Source of the DNA: CAYXVF01 sp964468125 | Lineage (GTDB): Bacteria; Myxococcota; XYA12-FULL-58-9; CAYXVF01 | NCBI GenBank assembly: GCA_964468125.1 | Contig: CAYXVF010000076.1 | Span: 1 to 29,605, forward strand | DNA length: 29,605 nt | Direction: 5' to 3' | Shown here: piece after piece, positions 8,057 through 16,876 of the stretch | Layout of the letters: each line of letters begins with the position of its first letter | Position numbering within the stretch: position 1 is the stretch's first letter | The notes under the pieces: model-generated | What the model was told of the DNA's origin: nothing | The model's database searches: none | The model's input: the letters and a program-made list of their open reading frames with translations, nothing else | Made by a program: the position numbers and the translations under genes

Positions 8057-8719
8057 ATGAACGACGACTCGAGACACGTAGTGATGCTGCGCCTGGCGAA
8101 CCGCCGCGAGTTTCTGAAGCTCTTCTTCAAGGAGGGCGAGGCGGGCTCGGTATTCGTCCCCGGCAACACCCAATGCCGCCCGAGCGATCCGGTTCGCCTG
8201 GCGCTCTTCTTCGAGGAGGAGCAGCGGACCTTTCGAGTACGAGGCACCGTGCGCTGGAAGCGCATGACGAAGAGCCGGCGTCTCCCGATCGGTATGGCCG
8301 TGGAGATCATGCCCGACGACCGTGAGGCCCTGAATCTCATTCTCGATTACGCGCACGGCCGTGAGGTGAACTGGACGGAACGCGACGAGCGCGTCCCCGC
8401 TCAGATCCAGATTCACTACGCGACCGGAAGCGTCTTTCTGAGCGACGTCACCGAAGACGTGAGCCGGGGCGGCGTCTTCCTCCGTACGGAGGAGCCACTG
8501 CAGGTGGGCGACAGCCTGCGCCTCAAGCTCAAGCTCCCGGGCGATTTCTTTTCTGTCCGGGTCGGAGGCCGCGTGACCTGGGTGCGCGACAAGCCGCGGG
8601 GAGTCGGTATCCAGTTCACGTTCGACAACGGTCGGTCCCAGAACCGCGTGCAGCGCATCGTCGACGAGCTGCGCAAACAGATCGCGTCGGATTTTGAGAT
8701 CCACGACGGCGCTCTCTAA
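8057..8719 (+). CDS. tandem PilZ-like domain protein
   Basis: A 220-residue cytoplasmic protein with two copies of a PilZ-type beta-barrel fold. The first (about 10-97) has the FVPG... VRLALFF... RVRGTVRWKR... GMAVEIMP pattern but lacks the arginine cluster and the D/N-x-S-x-x-G motif. The second (about 108-205) has ERDERVPAQI followed by DVSRGGVFLRT (134-144) and ends GVGIQF. It resembles the PilZ-like paralogous family described in Myxococcus (TIGR02266 type). By motif, only the second domain could bind cyclic di-GMP, and its arginine spacing is not fully canonical. It lies about 90 bases after RNase J on the same strand. An ATG about nine codons in is an alternative start, since GGGAAGA lies unusually close to 8057. 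Confidence 0.82.
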   Translation: MNDDSRHVVMLRLANRREFLKLFFKEGEAGSVFVPGNTQCRPSDPVRLALFFEEEQRTFRVRGTVRWKRMTKSRRLPIGMAVEIMPDDREALNLILDYAHGREVNWTERDERVPAQIQIHYATGSVFLSDVTEDVSRGGVFLRTEEPLQVGDSLRLKLKLPGDFFSVRVGGRVTWVRDKPRGVGIQFTFDNGRSQNRVQRIVDELRKQIASDFEIHDGAL

Positions 8720-8770
8720 AGAGCAGGCGCCTCTGTTTGAACGAGCGGCCCGAGCGATTACTCTAGGGCC

Positions 8771-9724
8771 ATGAAGTTTTCCTTTGTTTCGGTTTTCGCG
8801 TTCGCATTCGCGCTCGTCACGGCGTCACAGGCTCAAGGTGCGGATGTACCTGTCTTTGATTCGGAGCGCTGGAAGCACTGGGGAGACGGGCAGGCCGAGC
8901 TCTCCGGCTACGACCTCACCTACCATCGCTACGGCGAGAGCCGAAAAGGGGTCGCGGTCGCGATCTTCGTCACCGAGACCTTTTCGAGCTCCGAACGCGT
9001 CAAGGCGGATCCCGGCCGCCATCCCGAGGATGACGAATACCCGGTCATGAAGCTGAACCTCGTGCAGGATTTTCCAACCGGCGTCTACGACTACAACATG
9101 ATGACGAGCGCGTTTTTGCAACTCAGTGGCGCAAACGGCAGAGGTCCGGGAACGTTGACGAAGAGCTCCTTCACATCCCAAGAATGGTGCGGACACGTCT
9201 ACCACCAGCTCCTCTTCGATGAATCCGCGATTCGAGAGACCGCGCACAGCTACTTCGACGGCGAGGGGGATCGCGACGCGACCCTTCTTTATCCGAGCGA
9301 CGGCGTCTCCGCGGACGCGCTGCTGTTCTGGGCCCGCGGGCTCGCCGCGCCCCTTTTGACCGCGGGCGAAGAGGTCGAGGTTCCCTTTCTCCCGTCCCTC
9401 GAACGCGCTCGGCTCGATCACCGACCGCTCGAGTGGACCCGCGCCACGCTGAGTCGCTCGGCAGAGACCAAAAAAGTGAAGGTCCCCGCCGGAACCTTCG
9501 AGGTCATCACCGCCAGCGCGGAGCTCGTAGATGGCCTGCGCTACGACTTCGAGGTCGAGGTCGCCGCACCGCATCGGATCATCCGTTGGAGCACGAACCG
9601 CGGCGACCAGGCGGTGCTGCGGGGAAGCGAGCGGTTGGCCTACTGGCAGCTCAACGGCCCCGGGGGCGAGCGCTCCCTTCGGAAGCTCGGCCTCACGCGC
9701 GGGCAGACCCAGCCGGTGAAGTGA
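8771..9724 (+). CDS. secreted hypothetical protein (DUF3108-like tail)
   Basis: A 317-residue protein with a clean Sec signal peptide: MKFS, a hydrophobic core of Phe/Ala/Val, then a cleavage site near ASQAQGADV. The mature part is probably periplasmic or surface exposed. The C-terminal third carries a SAETKKVKVPAGTFEVITA stretch and later beta-strand pairs ending in LAYWQLNG. The VPAGTF pattern is common in DUF3108-like periplasmic beta-rich proteins. I recognise no catalytic motif, and assignment to that family is tentative. The gene is preceded by about 50 bases after the PilZ gene and its TGA overlaps the ATG of the downstream dehydrogenase relic (TGATG). Confidence 0.78.
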   Translation: MKFSFVSVFAFAFALVTASQAQGADVPVFDSERWKHWGDGQAELSGYDLTYHRYGESRKGVAVAIFVTETFSSSERVKADPGRHPEDDEYPVMKLNLVQDFPTGVYDYNMMTSAFLQLSGANGRGPGTLTKSSFTSQEWCGHVYHQLLFDESAIRETAHSYFDGEGDRDATLLYPSDGVSADALLFWARGLAAPLLTAGEEVEVPFLPSLERARLDHRPLEWTRATLSRSAETKKVKVPAGTFEVITASAELVDGLRYDFEVEVAAPHRIIRWSTNRGDQAVLRGSERLAYWQLNGPGGERSLRKLGLTRGQTQPVK

Positions 9725-9939
9725 TGCAGGCATTGACCTTCGACGGCGTTGGCACGCGCGCGGGCGGCTGTCCCGCGCGTGCGATCATGGAGCGGACCCT
9801 ACCCTTCGTGGCTTCTGGCAGGGTCGAGCTGGGCTCCCTGTTCTCCCACCGACTTCCGTTGGAGGAGGGGTCGCGCGCCTACGAAATCTTCGACGGCAAG
9901 CTCGACGGCTGCACCAAGGTGCTCTTCGAGATGGGCTGA
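9724..9939 (+). pseudogene. internally deleted zinc alcohol dehydrogenase relic
   Basis: Seventy-one codons starting MQALTFDGVGTRAGGCPARA and ending with HRLPLEEGSRAYEIFDGK then LDGCTKVLFEMG. The first ten or so residues look like the beginning of a medium-chain zinc-dependent alcohol/formaldehyde dehydrogenase (M-x-A-L-T-F-x-G-V-G). From about GGCPAR onward it looks like the last 55 residues of the same family, including HRLPLEE and the DGCTKV end. The catalytic and NAD-binding domains, roughly 300 residues, are absent, and the two ends are joined in frame. It therefore cannot be an active dehydrogenase. Its start overlaps the stop of the preceding gene, so it may still be translated as a short peptide. 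Confidence 0.75.
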
Positions 9940-9942
9940 GGC

Positions 9943-11547
<1,605 letters not shown>

Positions 11548-11606
11548 GCTGATGCAAGCGGCCCAGCCGCGCCCGCCCTTGAGGCGCGATCGACCTCAAT
11601 CGCGCG

Positions 11607-12119
11607 ATGGTCTGTACCGTTTTGAACACCATGACGGCGACCTCCATGGTTTTTCTCGTGTCTTTTGCTTCCGCAGCCCCCGAGGTCGGCTCGATCGCGA
11701 TCGAGACGTCTTTTGGCCAGGGGATCCAACTGGCACCTGCTCCGTCCGGAACGGCGCAACTCACCTCGGTGATGATCGCGGGCGGCTACCAGCTTCGCCC
11801 CAACGTCCGAATCGATACGGGTCTAGCCATCGGACTCAACGGCAGCGAAGCGGGCAGGCTGGACCTCGAGCTTCGGCCCTCGATCGTTTTTCAGCCCCGA
11901 GCACTTCCGTTCTACAGCCGGGTCACCCTGGCCGCGGTGGATATACTCACTGGCTTCACGCTCGCGGTCGCGGGTGGCGCCGGAGTGGAAATCATGCTCG
12001 ACGACCTCGGCCTCTACGTCGAAGGCAACGTGTTCGGGCGTGCCGGTCAGTCTCGGTCTGGCAATGACAAGCTTCTCTGGGTCGTTGAAGGCCGCGCGGG
12101 CGGGGTCCTACGCTTCTAA
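11607..12119 (+). CDS. exported barrel-like hypothetical protein
   Basis: Up to 170 residues. The better start is the ATG at 11631, which gives a signal peptide MTATSMVFLVSFASAAPE. Starting at 11607 adds eight residues. The mature chain alternates short beta-strand-like segments and Gly-rich turns (GGYQLRPNVRIDTGLAIGLN, LRPSIVFQPRALPFYSRVTL, GGAGVEIMLDDLGLYVEGN) and ends in an aromatic F, as many outer-membrane barrel proteins do. It is small for a full barrel, about eight strands at most. It lies divergent to the lidless Hsp70 with about 60 bases between. I recognise no specific family. Confidence 0.65.
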   Translation: MVCTVLNTMTATSMVFLVSFASAAPEVGSIAIETSFGQGIQLAPAPSGTAQLTSVMIAGGYQLRPNVRIDTGLAIGLNGSEAGRLDLELRPSIVFQPRALPFYSRVTLAAVDILTGFTLAVAGGAGVEIMLDDLGLYVEGNVFGRAGQSRSGNDKLLWVVEGRAGGVLRF

Positions 12120-12302
12120 CGCCGAGCGCCCACCCGTCGCCTAGTCCTGATTGGCGCGCACAGGAATTCGCGTTCATGTCACTTTTCGGCTTTTGTTTGG
12201 GTCACACTTCGCCTATGGACAGTTAGTCACCACGGTAGAGACAAGAACGTATCCACAGCAGAGACTGCATGGGCGAGAGCCCAGAAGAGAAAGGGCCCAC
12301 TC

Positions 12303-12635
12303 ATGGCCAAAAAGACCACGAAGAAGAAGCAGGCGAGCAAGAAGCTCCCGGTCATGAAGATCGACACCCGCTGCCAGGGAAACAAGCCTGGTCGGGCAAA
12401 GTGTGGAACTCTTCAGCGGTACAAAACGTGCCGCGGTGAGAAGTGTCGCGCGGCCAACGCCGCCCATCAGCGTGCCTACCAGAAGCGTCTTCGCGACGCC
12501 GGTGCGGGTCCGCGAAAGATGGTCGTCATCGATGAGAAAGTGCATGCGCGCGTGGCGAAGCGCAGCGAGAAAGAAGGCGTGTCGATGCGGACCTGGGTGA
12601 ACGACGCGCTGAAGCAGGCGCTCAAGGGTAGCTAG
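12303..12635 (+). CDS. small Cys-rich protein with ribbon-helix-helix tail
   Basis: A 110-residue strongly basic protein. The first 20 residues are Lys-rich. The middle has four cysteines (C24, C34, C43, C48) spaced like a small zinc-binding knuckle, followed by a basic helix (AANAAHQRAYQKRLRD). The C-terminal 40 residues (VVIDEKVHARVAKRSEKEG then VSMRTWVNDALKQAL) match the strand-helix-helix pattern of Arc/CopG/HicB-type DNA-binding domains. GAGAAAGGG lies shortly before the ATG. A DNA-binding regulator is likely but the combination of domains is not one I know. No toxin partner is adjacent, since the next gene is convergent and encodes an EVE-domain protein. Confidence 0.75.
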   Translation: MAKKTTKKKQASKKLPVMKIDTRCQGNKPGRAKCGTLQRYKTCRGEKCRAANAAHQRAYQKRLRDAGAGPRKMVVIDEKVHARVAKRSEKEGVSMRTWVNDALKQALKGS

Positions 12636-12650
12636 CGAGCTCACTCGCTA
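12633..12650. terminator. bidirectional hairpin carrying both stop codons
   Basis: TAGCGAG (12633-12639) and CTCGCTA (12644-12650) form a perfect seven-base stem with loop CTCA. The left arm begins with the TAG stop of the plus-strand gene. The right arm, read on the minus strand, begins with the TAG stop of the convergent EVE gene. There is no T run on either side, so it may protect 3' ends or act with other factors. Confidence 0.5.
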
Positions 12651-13136
12651 AGGCGCGGGCTTGCTCGCCATCTCGACGATCGTTTCGAATTCTTCGGCGG
12701 TGACCGGCTGGACACTCAGTCGCTGGCCTTTCTGCACGAGCTTCATGTTCGAGAGGGACCCGGTGCCCTTGATCTCGTCCAAGGTCACGACGCGTTTCAG
12801 TTTCTTCTTTGCCTTCACGTCCACCACGAACCAGCGCGGATTGTCGCGATCGGACTTCGGATCGTGGTACTTCGCCTTGGGATCAAACTGCGTAGGGTCG
12901 GGATAACCCTCTTTGACCACCGTGCACACCCCGACGACACCGATCGGCTTTTCGTTCGAGTGATAGAAGAGGACCTGGTCGCCCTTCTTGATCTCGTCGC
13001 GCAACAGGTTGCGTGCCTGGTAGTTTCGAACCCCGTCCCACATCGCGGTCTCGTCGGGTTCCTTCCTCAGGTCATCGTAGGAGAAGACCGAAGGCTCGGA
13101 CTTCATCAGCCAGAATTTCTTTTCGCGCTTCGCCAT
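12648..13136 (-). CDS. EVE-domain protein
   Basis: A 162-residue protein consisting of one EVE domain, a PUA-like fold related to thymocyte nuclear protein 1. The start MAKREKKFWLMKSEPSVF is typical, followed by WDGVRNYQARN and GDQVLFYHSN, which line the presumed ligand pocket. EVE domains are proposed to bind modified bases in DNA or RNA. The specific ligand here is unknown. I chose the ATG at 13136 because the family sequence starts within seven residues of it. The longer upstream frame has no family similarity. It follows the leucine operon by about 270 bases on the same strand and is convergent with the small Cys-rich gene, sharing a hairpin with it. Confidence 0.92.
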   Translation of the reverse strand: MAKREKKFWLMKSEPSVFSYDDLRKEPDETAMWDGVRNYQARNLLRDEIKKGDQVLFYHSNEKPIGVVGVCTVVKEGYPDPTQFDPKAKYHDPKSDRDNPRWFVVDVKAKKKLKRVVTLDEIKGTGSLSNMKLVQKGQRLSVQPVTAEEFETIVEMASKPAP

Positions 13137-13407
13137 GGAGTCAGCCGTGATAGAAGCCCGCGAAGGCTTTCGTGAGTTAGGTGTGACGCGGCAAAGCGCC
13201 CGGCGACTCAGCCACTCGCCAGGCCGTGGAAAATCCCTTCCGCCGTTGACTCGCCGACGCAACGTCATCGGCGCCGCTACGAGCGCGGGTGAGGGCTGCG
13301 GAGGATCCCGCCGGGCAAGCACCGATTACCAAGACACGAGCGCGTTTCATGGTCACCGATCTAGTCCACAGCCGCTCGCGGGAGCAAGCGGTCCCAGGGT
13401 CCGCGCA
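13137..13407. other. intergenic stretch, no gene recognised
   Basis: About 270 bases between the end of the HMG-CoA lyase gene and the start of the EVE-domain gene. Reading frames here have no recognisable family sequence. It must hold the EVE gene's promoter unless the leucine operon reads through. I found no convincing terminator hairpin. Confidence 0.5.
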
Positions 13408-14280
13408 TCAATAGATCGAGATCGGTGTATCACCAGCGCGGCCGAGGTGCGGGGCGATCACCTGTCGGGCGCCTTCGAGTCGTTCGAGGTCCACTCTCGT
13501 CTCGACCTTCGCTCCCAGGAAAGTACGAACGAGAGTCTCTGTTGCGAGATTCCCCGGCGCCCCTGGGGCAAAGGGACAGCCGCCGATCCCCCCGGTGCTC
13601 GCATCAAACTTCTTCACCCCCCAGGCCCACCCCGCAAGCGCATTTGCGGCGCCGTTCCCAAAGGTATCGTGAAAGTGCAAGGCGAGCTCTTCGACACGAG
13701 CGTGGCGCAGCACAACCTCGAGAAGTCGTCGCACTTCGTCGGGACTCGCTTTTCCGATCGTGTCGCCGATGGAGACCTCGTCGACGCCCATCTCCAAGAG
13801 ATCCCAGATCACTTGCGCCGCGGCCTCCGCTTCGATCTTGCCTTCGTAGGGACACCAAAAGGCGGTGCTGACGTAGCCTCGAACTGCGATGCGCGCGGCC
13901 TTCGCCGTCGTGATCACCGGCGCGAAGCGTTGGTAGCTCTGAGCGATGCTGGCGTTGATGTTGCGTCGGTTGAAGGTCTCGCTGGCGGCGGTGAACACGC
14001 TGATCTTGTCGACTTCGGCCTCGAGCGCCCGCTCCATTCCCTTCTCGTTCGGGACGAGCGCCGAGTAGACGACACCTTCCACCCGATCGATGCGCGCGAA
14101 GACCTGCTCCGCGTCGGAGAGCTGGGGAACCCGCTTGGGGGAAACGAAAGCGCTCACCTCAATTTCATCGAGCCCGGCACGCGAGAGCCGATCGACGAAC
14201 TCCACCTTCACGTCCGTAGGAATCGTGCTCGGCTCGTTCTGCAGTCCGTCTCGTGGACCGACCTCGATGATTCGGATCAT
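13408..14280 (-). CDS. mvaB: hydroxymethylglutaryl-CoA lyase
   Basis: A 290-residue TIM-barrel lyase that splits 3-hydroxy-3-methylglutaryl-CoA into acetoacetate and acetyl-CoA, the last step of leucine breakdown. The N-terminal signature EVGPRDGLQNE carries R10 and D11. Metal-binding histidines are in LHFHDTFGNG (H202, H204). The catalytic cysteine loop is GGIGGCPFAPGAPGN with C235. Length is normal for the bacterial enzyme. Its ATG overlaps the TGA of the biotin carrier gene (ATGA), the last of a chain of coupled genes. Context supports catabolism of leucine, not a mevalonate role. Confidence 0.95.
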   Translation of the reverse strand: MIRIIEVGPRDGLQNEPSTIPTDVKVEFVDRLSRAGLDEIEVSAFVSPKRVPQLSDAEQVFARIDRVEGVVYSALVPNEKGMERALEAEVDKISVFTAASETFNRRNINASIAQSYQRFAPVITTAKAARIAVRGYVSTAFWCPYEGKIEAEAAAQVIWDLLEMGVDEVSIGDTIGKASPDEVRRLLEVVLRHARVEELALHFHDTFGNGAANALAGWAWGVKKFDASTGGIGGCPFAPGAPGNLATETLVRTFLGAKVETRVDLERLEGARQVIAPHLGRAGDTPISIY

Positions 14281-14639
14281 CCGCTCTCCAGGGTCACGAG
14301 CGTCGCCCCCAAGTCGACGAGCTCTCCCTCCGTACAGATTACCGCCGCGACTCGACCGCCATGCGGCGCGGTGAGCCGGTACTCCATTTTCATCGCCTCG
14401 AGGACCACCAACAGCGCGCCCTCTTCGACCGCATCGCCGGCCTGCACTTCGACCTTAACAACTTTTCCGGTCATCGGGGCGGCCACTCGGTCATCCGAGG
14501 CCCCCTCGCCGGCGATGTGCTCCTCGCGCTTCAAAAACGCCGAGGCCCCGGGCCATCCGACCCACACCCCTCTGCGGTCGCGCGCGATCGCTACCCGGAC
14601 TCGCCTGCCCTCAACCTCGAGCCAGTCGTAGCGCCCCAT
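14277..14639 (-). CDS. biotin carboxyl carrier subunit of methylcrotonyl-CoA carboxylase
   Basis: A 120-residue protein ending in a biotinyl domain with LEAMKMEY, where K84 should be the biotinylated lysine. The preceding APMTGKVVKVEVQAGDAVEEG is the usual domain start. The first 45 residues (YDWLEVEGRRVRV..., VWVGWPG) look like the beta-strand BT segment that normally links biotin carboxylase to its carrier in a fused alpha subunit. I chose the ATG at 14639 because it overlaps the upstream stop as TGATG. Biotin on this protein would shuttle carboxyl groups between the biotin carboxylase and the carboxyltransferase encoded in the same operon. In most bacteria these parts are one chain, so this separate gene is unusual. 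Confidence 0.9.
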   Translation of the reverse strand: MGRYDWLEVEGRRVRVAIARDRRGVWVGWPGASAFLKREEHIAGEGASDDRVAAPMTGKVVKVEVQAGDAVEEGALLVVLEAMKMEYRLTAPHGGRVAAVICTEGELVDLGATLVTLESG

Positions 14640-16099
14640 CAGTCTTCTCCCATGCGAAAGGCGCCGAGCCGATCCCACGGTGCATAGCGGTCGACATCGC
14701 CATCGACCGAGGGCTGCGAGCCACGTCGCTCGAGCTCCCCTCGAGCCAGTGCGAGGAGCGCCTCGGGCACTGCCGGAGCCTCGAAACGCATGCCCTCGAC
14801 GGTCGTCGTGTAGGTCTCACCGGTTCGAAAGGCCTCGCTCTCGAGCAGATCGATCAAAAAGCGTTGGTTCGTGGTGACGCCGAGCACCGTGAGCTCCTTC
14901 AGTGCCTCGATGAGACGTCGCCGGGCCGCCTCCCGGTCCTGCGCGTGGACGATCACCTTCGCGACCAGCGAATCGTAGTGTGGAGAGATCGCGAGCCCTT
15001 CGGCGAGCCCGGAATCGATGCGAACGCCGGGGATCTGCGGCCAGGCGAGCATCAAGACCTCGCCGGTCTGAGGCAAAAACCCGGCATAGGCGTCTTCGGC
15101 GTTCAGACGCGCCTCGATCGCGTGTCCGCGCGGCGAGAGGGGCTCGGGAAGCTCCCCTCCGTGCGCCACCTCGATCTGCGCGCGCACGATATCGAGACCC
15201 GTCAGGGATTCGGTCACCGGGTGCTCCACCTGCAGGCGGGTGTTGACCTCGAGAAAGTAGTGGGAACCGTCCGGTCCGACCAAAAACTCGACCGTGCCCG
15301 CGTTGGCGTAGCCTGCCGCCTCGGTCAGCGTGATCGCGGAGGCGAACACGGCCTGACGCGTTTCCTCGCTGATGGTCGAGGCGGGAGCTTCCTCGATCAC
15401 CTTTTGGTAGCGACGCTGGAGACTGCATTCACGCTCGCCTAGGGCGACGGAGCGGCGTCCGTCGGCGAGAATTTGAACTTCGATGTGGCGCGCCGGGTGA
15501 ATGAACTTTTCGACCAGCATTCGGTCATCCGCGAAGGCGCCGAGCGCTTCGCGCTTCGCCGCGTCGAAAGCCTCGGCGACCTCATCCTCGCTCTCCACGC
15601 GCCGCATGCCTTTGCCACCACCGCCCCCGGCGGCCTTCAAGAGCACCGGGTAGCCGAGGGTCGCGGCCGCCGCCTTCGCCGCGGCTGCGTCTTCGACCGC
15701 CTCTGCGCCCGGGATCACCGGGACACCCACTTTTTGCGCGAGTGCCCGGGAGGAGCTCTTGTCACCGAGCAGCTCCATCGCCTCCGGCCCCGGGCCAATG
15801 AACCTTACCCCGGCTTCGGCGCAGGCACGCACGAAGCCCGCGTTTTGCGACAGGAAGCCGTAGCCCGGGTGGACCGCGGTGGCACCGGTTTCTTTGCATG
15901 CACTGAGGATGCGGTCGAACTGCAGGTAGCCATTCGGCTCACCGAGTCCGACCGCTTCGTCCGCGAGCTGTACGTGAAGCGCCTGCGCATCGACCTCGGT
16001 GTTGACCGCAACCGACGGGATCGCCATTTCGCGCAGGGTCCGGAGGATGCGGACCGCGATTTCGCCGCGGTTCGCGACCAACACCTTGACCCCGTCCAT
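14639..16099 (-). CDS. biotin carboxylase subunit of methylcrotonyl-CoA carboxylase
   Basis: A 486-residue ATP-grasp enzyme that carboxylates biotin with bicarbonate and ATP. It shows VLVANRGEIAVRI at the start, the ATP-binding glycine loop AAGGGGGKGM (156-165), the carboxylase signature EVNTRLQVEHPVTE (284-297) and a standard C-terminal domain. Residues past about 450, with EGMRFEAP and ending in PWDRLGAFRMGED, resemble the first part of the BT domain of fused alpha chains, so the chain breaks inside that domain. The ATG at 16099 overlaps the stop of the hydratase gene (TGATG). I infer the methylcrotonyl-CoA substrate from the operon, not from this subunit. Confidence 0.93.
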   Translation of the reverse strand: MDGVKVLVANRGEIAVRILRTLREMAIPSVAVNTEVDAQALHVQLADEAVGLGEPNGYLQFDRILSACKETGATAVHPGYGFLSQNAGFVRACAEAGVRFIGPGPEAMELLGDKSSSRALAQKVGVPVIPGAEAVEDAAAAKAAAATLGYPVLLKAAGGGGGKGMRRVESEDEVAEAFDAAKREALGAFADDRMLVEKFIHPARHIEVQILADGRRSVALGERECSLQRRYQKVIEEAPASTISEETRQAVFASAITLTEAAGYANAGTVEFLVGPDGSHYFLEVNTRLQVEHPVTESLTGLDIVRAQIEVAHGGELPEPLSPRGHAIEARLNAEDAYAGFLPQTGEVLMLAWPQIPGVRIDSGLAEGLAISPHYDSLVAKVIVHAQDREAARRRLIEALKELTVLGVTTNQRFLIDLLESEAFRTGETYTTTVEGMRFEAPAVPEALLALARGELERRGSQPSVDGDVDRYAPWDRLGAFRMGED

Positions 16100-16872
16100 C
16101 ACTTTCCTCCCGGCACCCACTTCGCGGGCCGTTTCTCGAGGAACGCCGCAAGCCCCTCCTGCCCCTCTTCGGACGTACGCAGCTCGGCGATGAGACTCGT
16201 CGCGTGCTCGATCGCGTGATCGCGCTCCATGCGGGTGACGTCACGGACGAGCTTCTTTGACGCGAGGACGGCCTTCGGGCCGCATTGGGCGACGCGACGG
16301 ATCATCTTGGCCGTCTCTTCATCGAGCTCTTCGGATTCCACGACCTGATGCACGAGGCCGATCCGCATCGCTTCCGCCGCGTCGAATCGTTGCGCACTCA
16401 CAAAGTAGCGCCTGGCGGCGCTCGCGCCGATCTTGCGGATCACGAAGGGAGAGATCACCGCCGGGGCGATCCCCAGCCGCGCCTCCGTGAAGCCGAACAT
16501 GGTCTCGCGCGACGAGATCACGATGTCGCAGCAGGCCACGAGTCCCATGCCACCGCCGATCGCCGCGCCCTGCACCTGGGCGATGGTCACCGCTTCGCAT
16601 TCATCCAAGGTACGGAAGACGCTCGCGAGGCGCATCGCATCTCGGCGGTTGCCTTCCGCATCGAGCTCGGCGCTCTTCTTCATCCACTCGAGGTCCGCGC
16701 CGGCGGAAAAGACCGACCCGGCGCCACTGAGTACCATAATCGTGCTCGGGGGATTCGAGAAAACCTCAAGGAGCTCCTCGATCAGCGTCGGATTGAAGGC
16801 GTTGCGAACGTCGGGGCGGTTCATCGTGACCATCGTCATCGGCCCCATCTTTTGTAGCTCGAGCGTCTTCAT
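16099..16872 (-). CDS. liuC: methylglutaconyl-CoA hydratase (enoyl-CoA hydratase family)
   Basis: A 257-residue crotonase-fold enzyme of normal length. The CoA-binding and oxyanion-hole parts are SGAGSVFSAGADLEWMKK and AQVQGAAIGGGMGLVACCD. The stretch FTEARLGIAPAVISPFVIRK with its ISP sequence matches methylglutaconyl-CoA hydratases (LiuC/GnyH/AUH type) better than fatty-acid hydratases. It would hydrate 3-methylglutaconyl-CoA to HMG-CoA, sitting between the carboxylase and HMG-CoA lyase steps, both of which are encoded here. It starts four bases after the carboxyltransferase stop and its own stop overlaps the next start. Specificity is inferred from signature and context. Confidence 0.9.
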   Translation of the reverse strand: MKTLELQKMGPMTMVTMNRPDVRNAFNPTLIEELLEVFSNPPSTIMVLSGAGSVFSAGADLEWMKKSAELDAEGNRRDAMRLASVFRTLDECEAVTIAQVQGAAIGGGMGLVACCDIVISSRETMFGFTEARLGIAPAVISPFVIRKIGASAARRYFVSAQRFDAAEAMRIGLVHQVVESEELDEETAKMIRRVAQCGPKAVLASKKLVRDVTRMERDHAIEHATSLIAELRTSEEGQEGLAAFLEKRPAKWVPGGK

Positions 16873-16876
16873 GATC

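Noticed and set aside
13135..14631. Plus-strand open frame of almost 500 codons
   Set aside because: It lies antisense to the EVE start, HMG-CoA lyase and biotin carrier genes, all with clear family motifs. Its translation has no domain and is Arg/Ser/Pro-rich, as expected for a GC-rich shadow frame.
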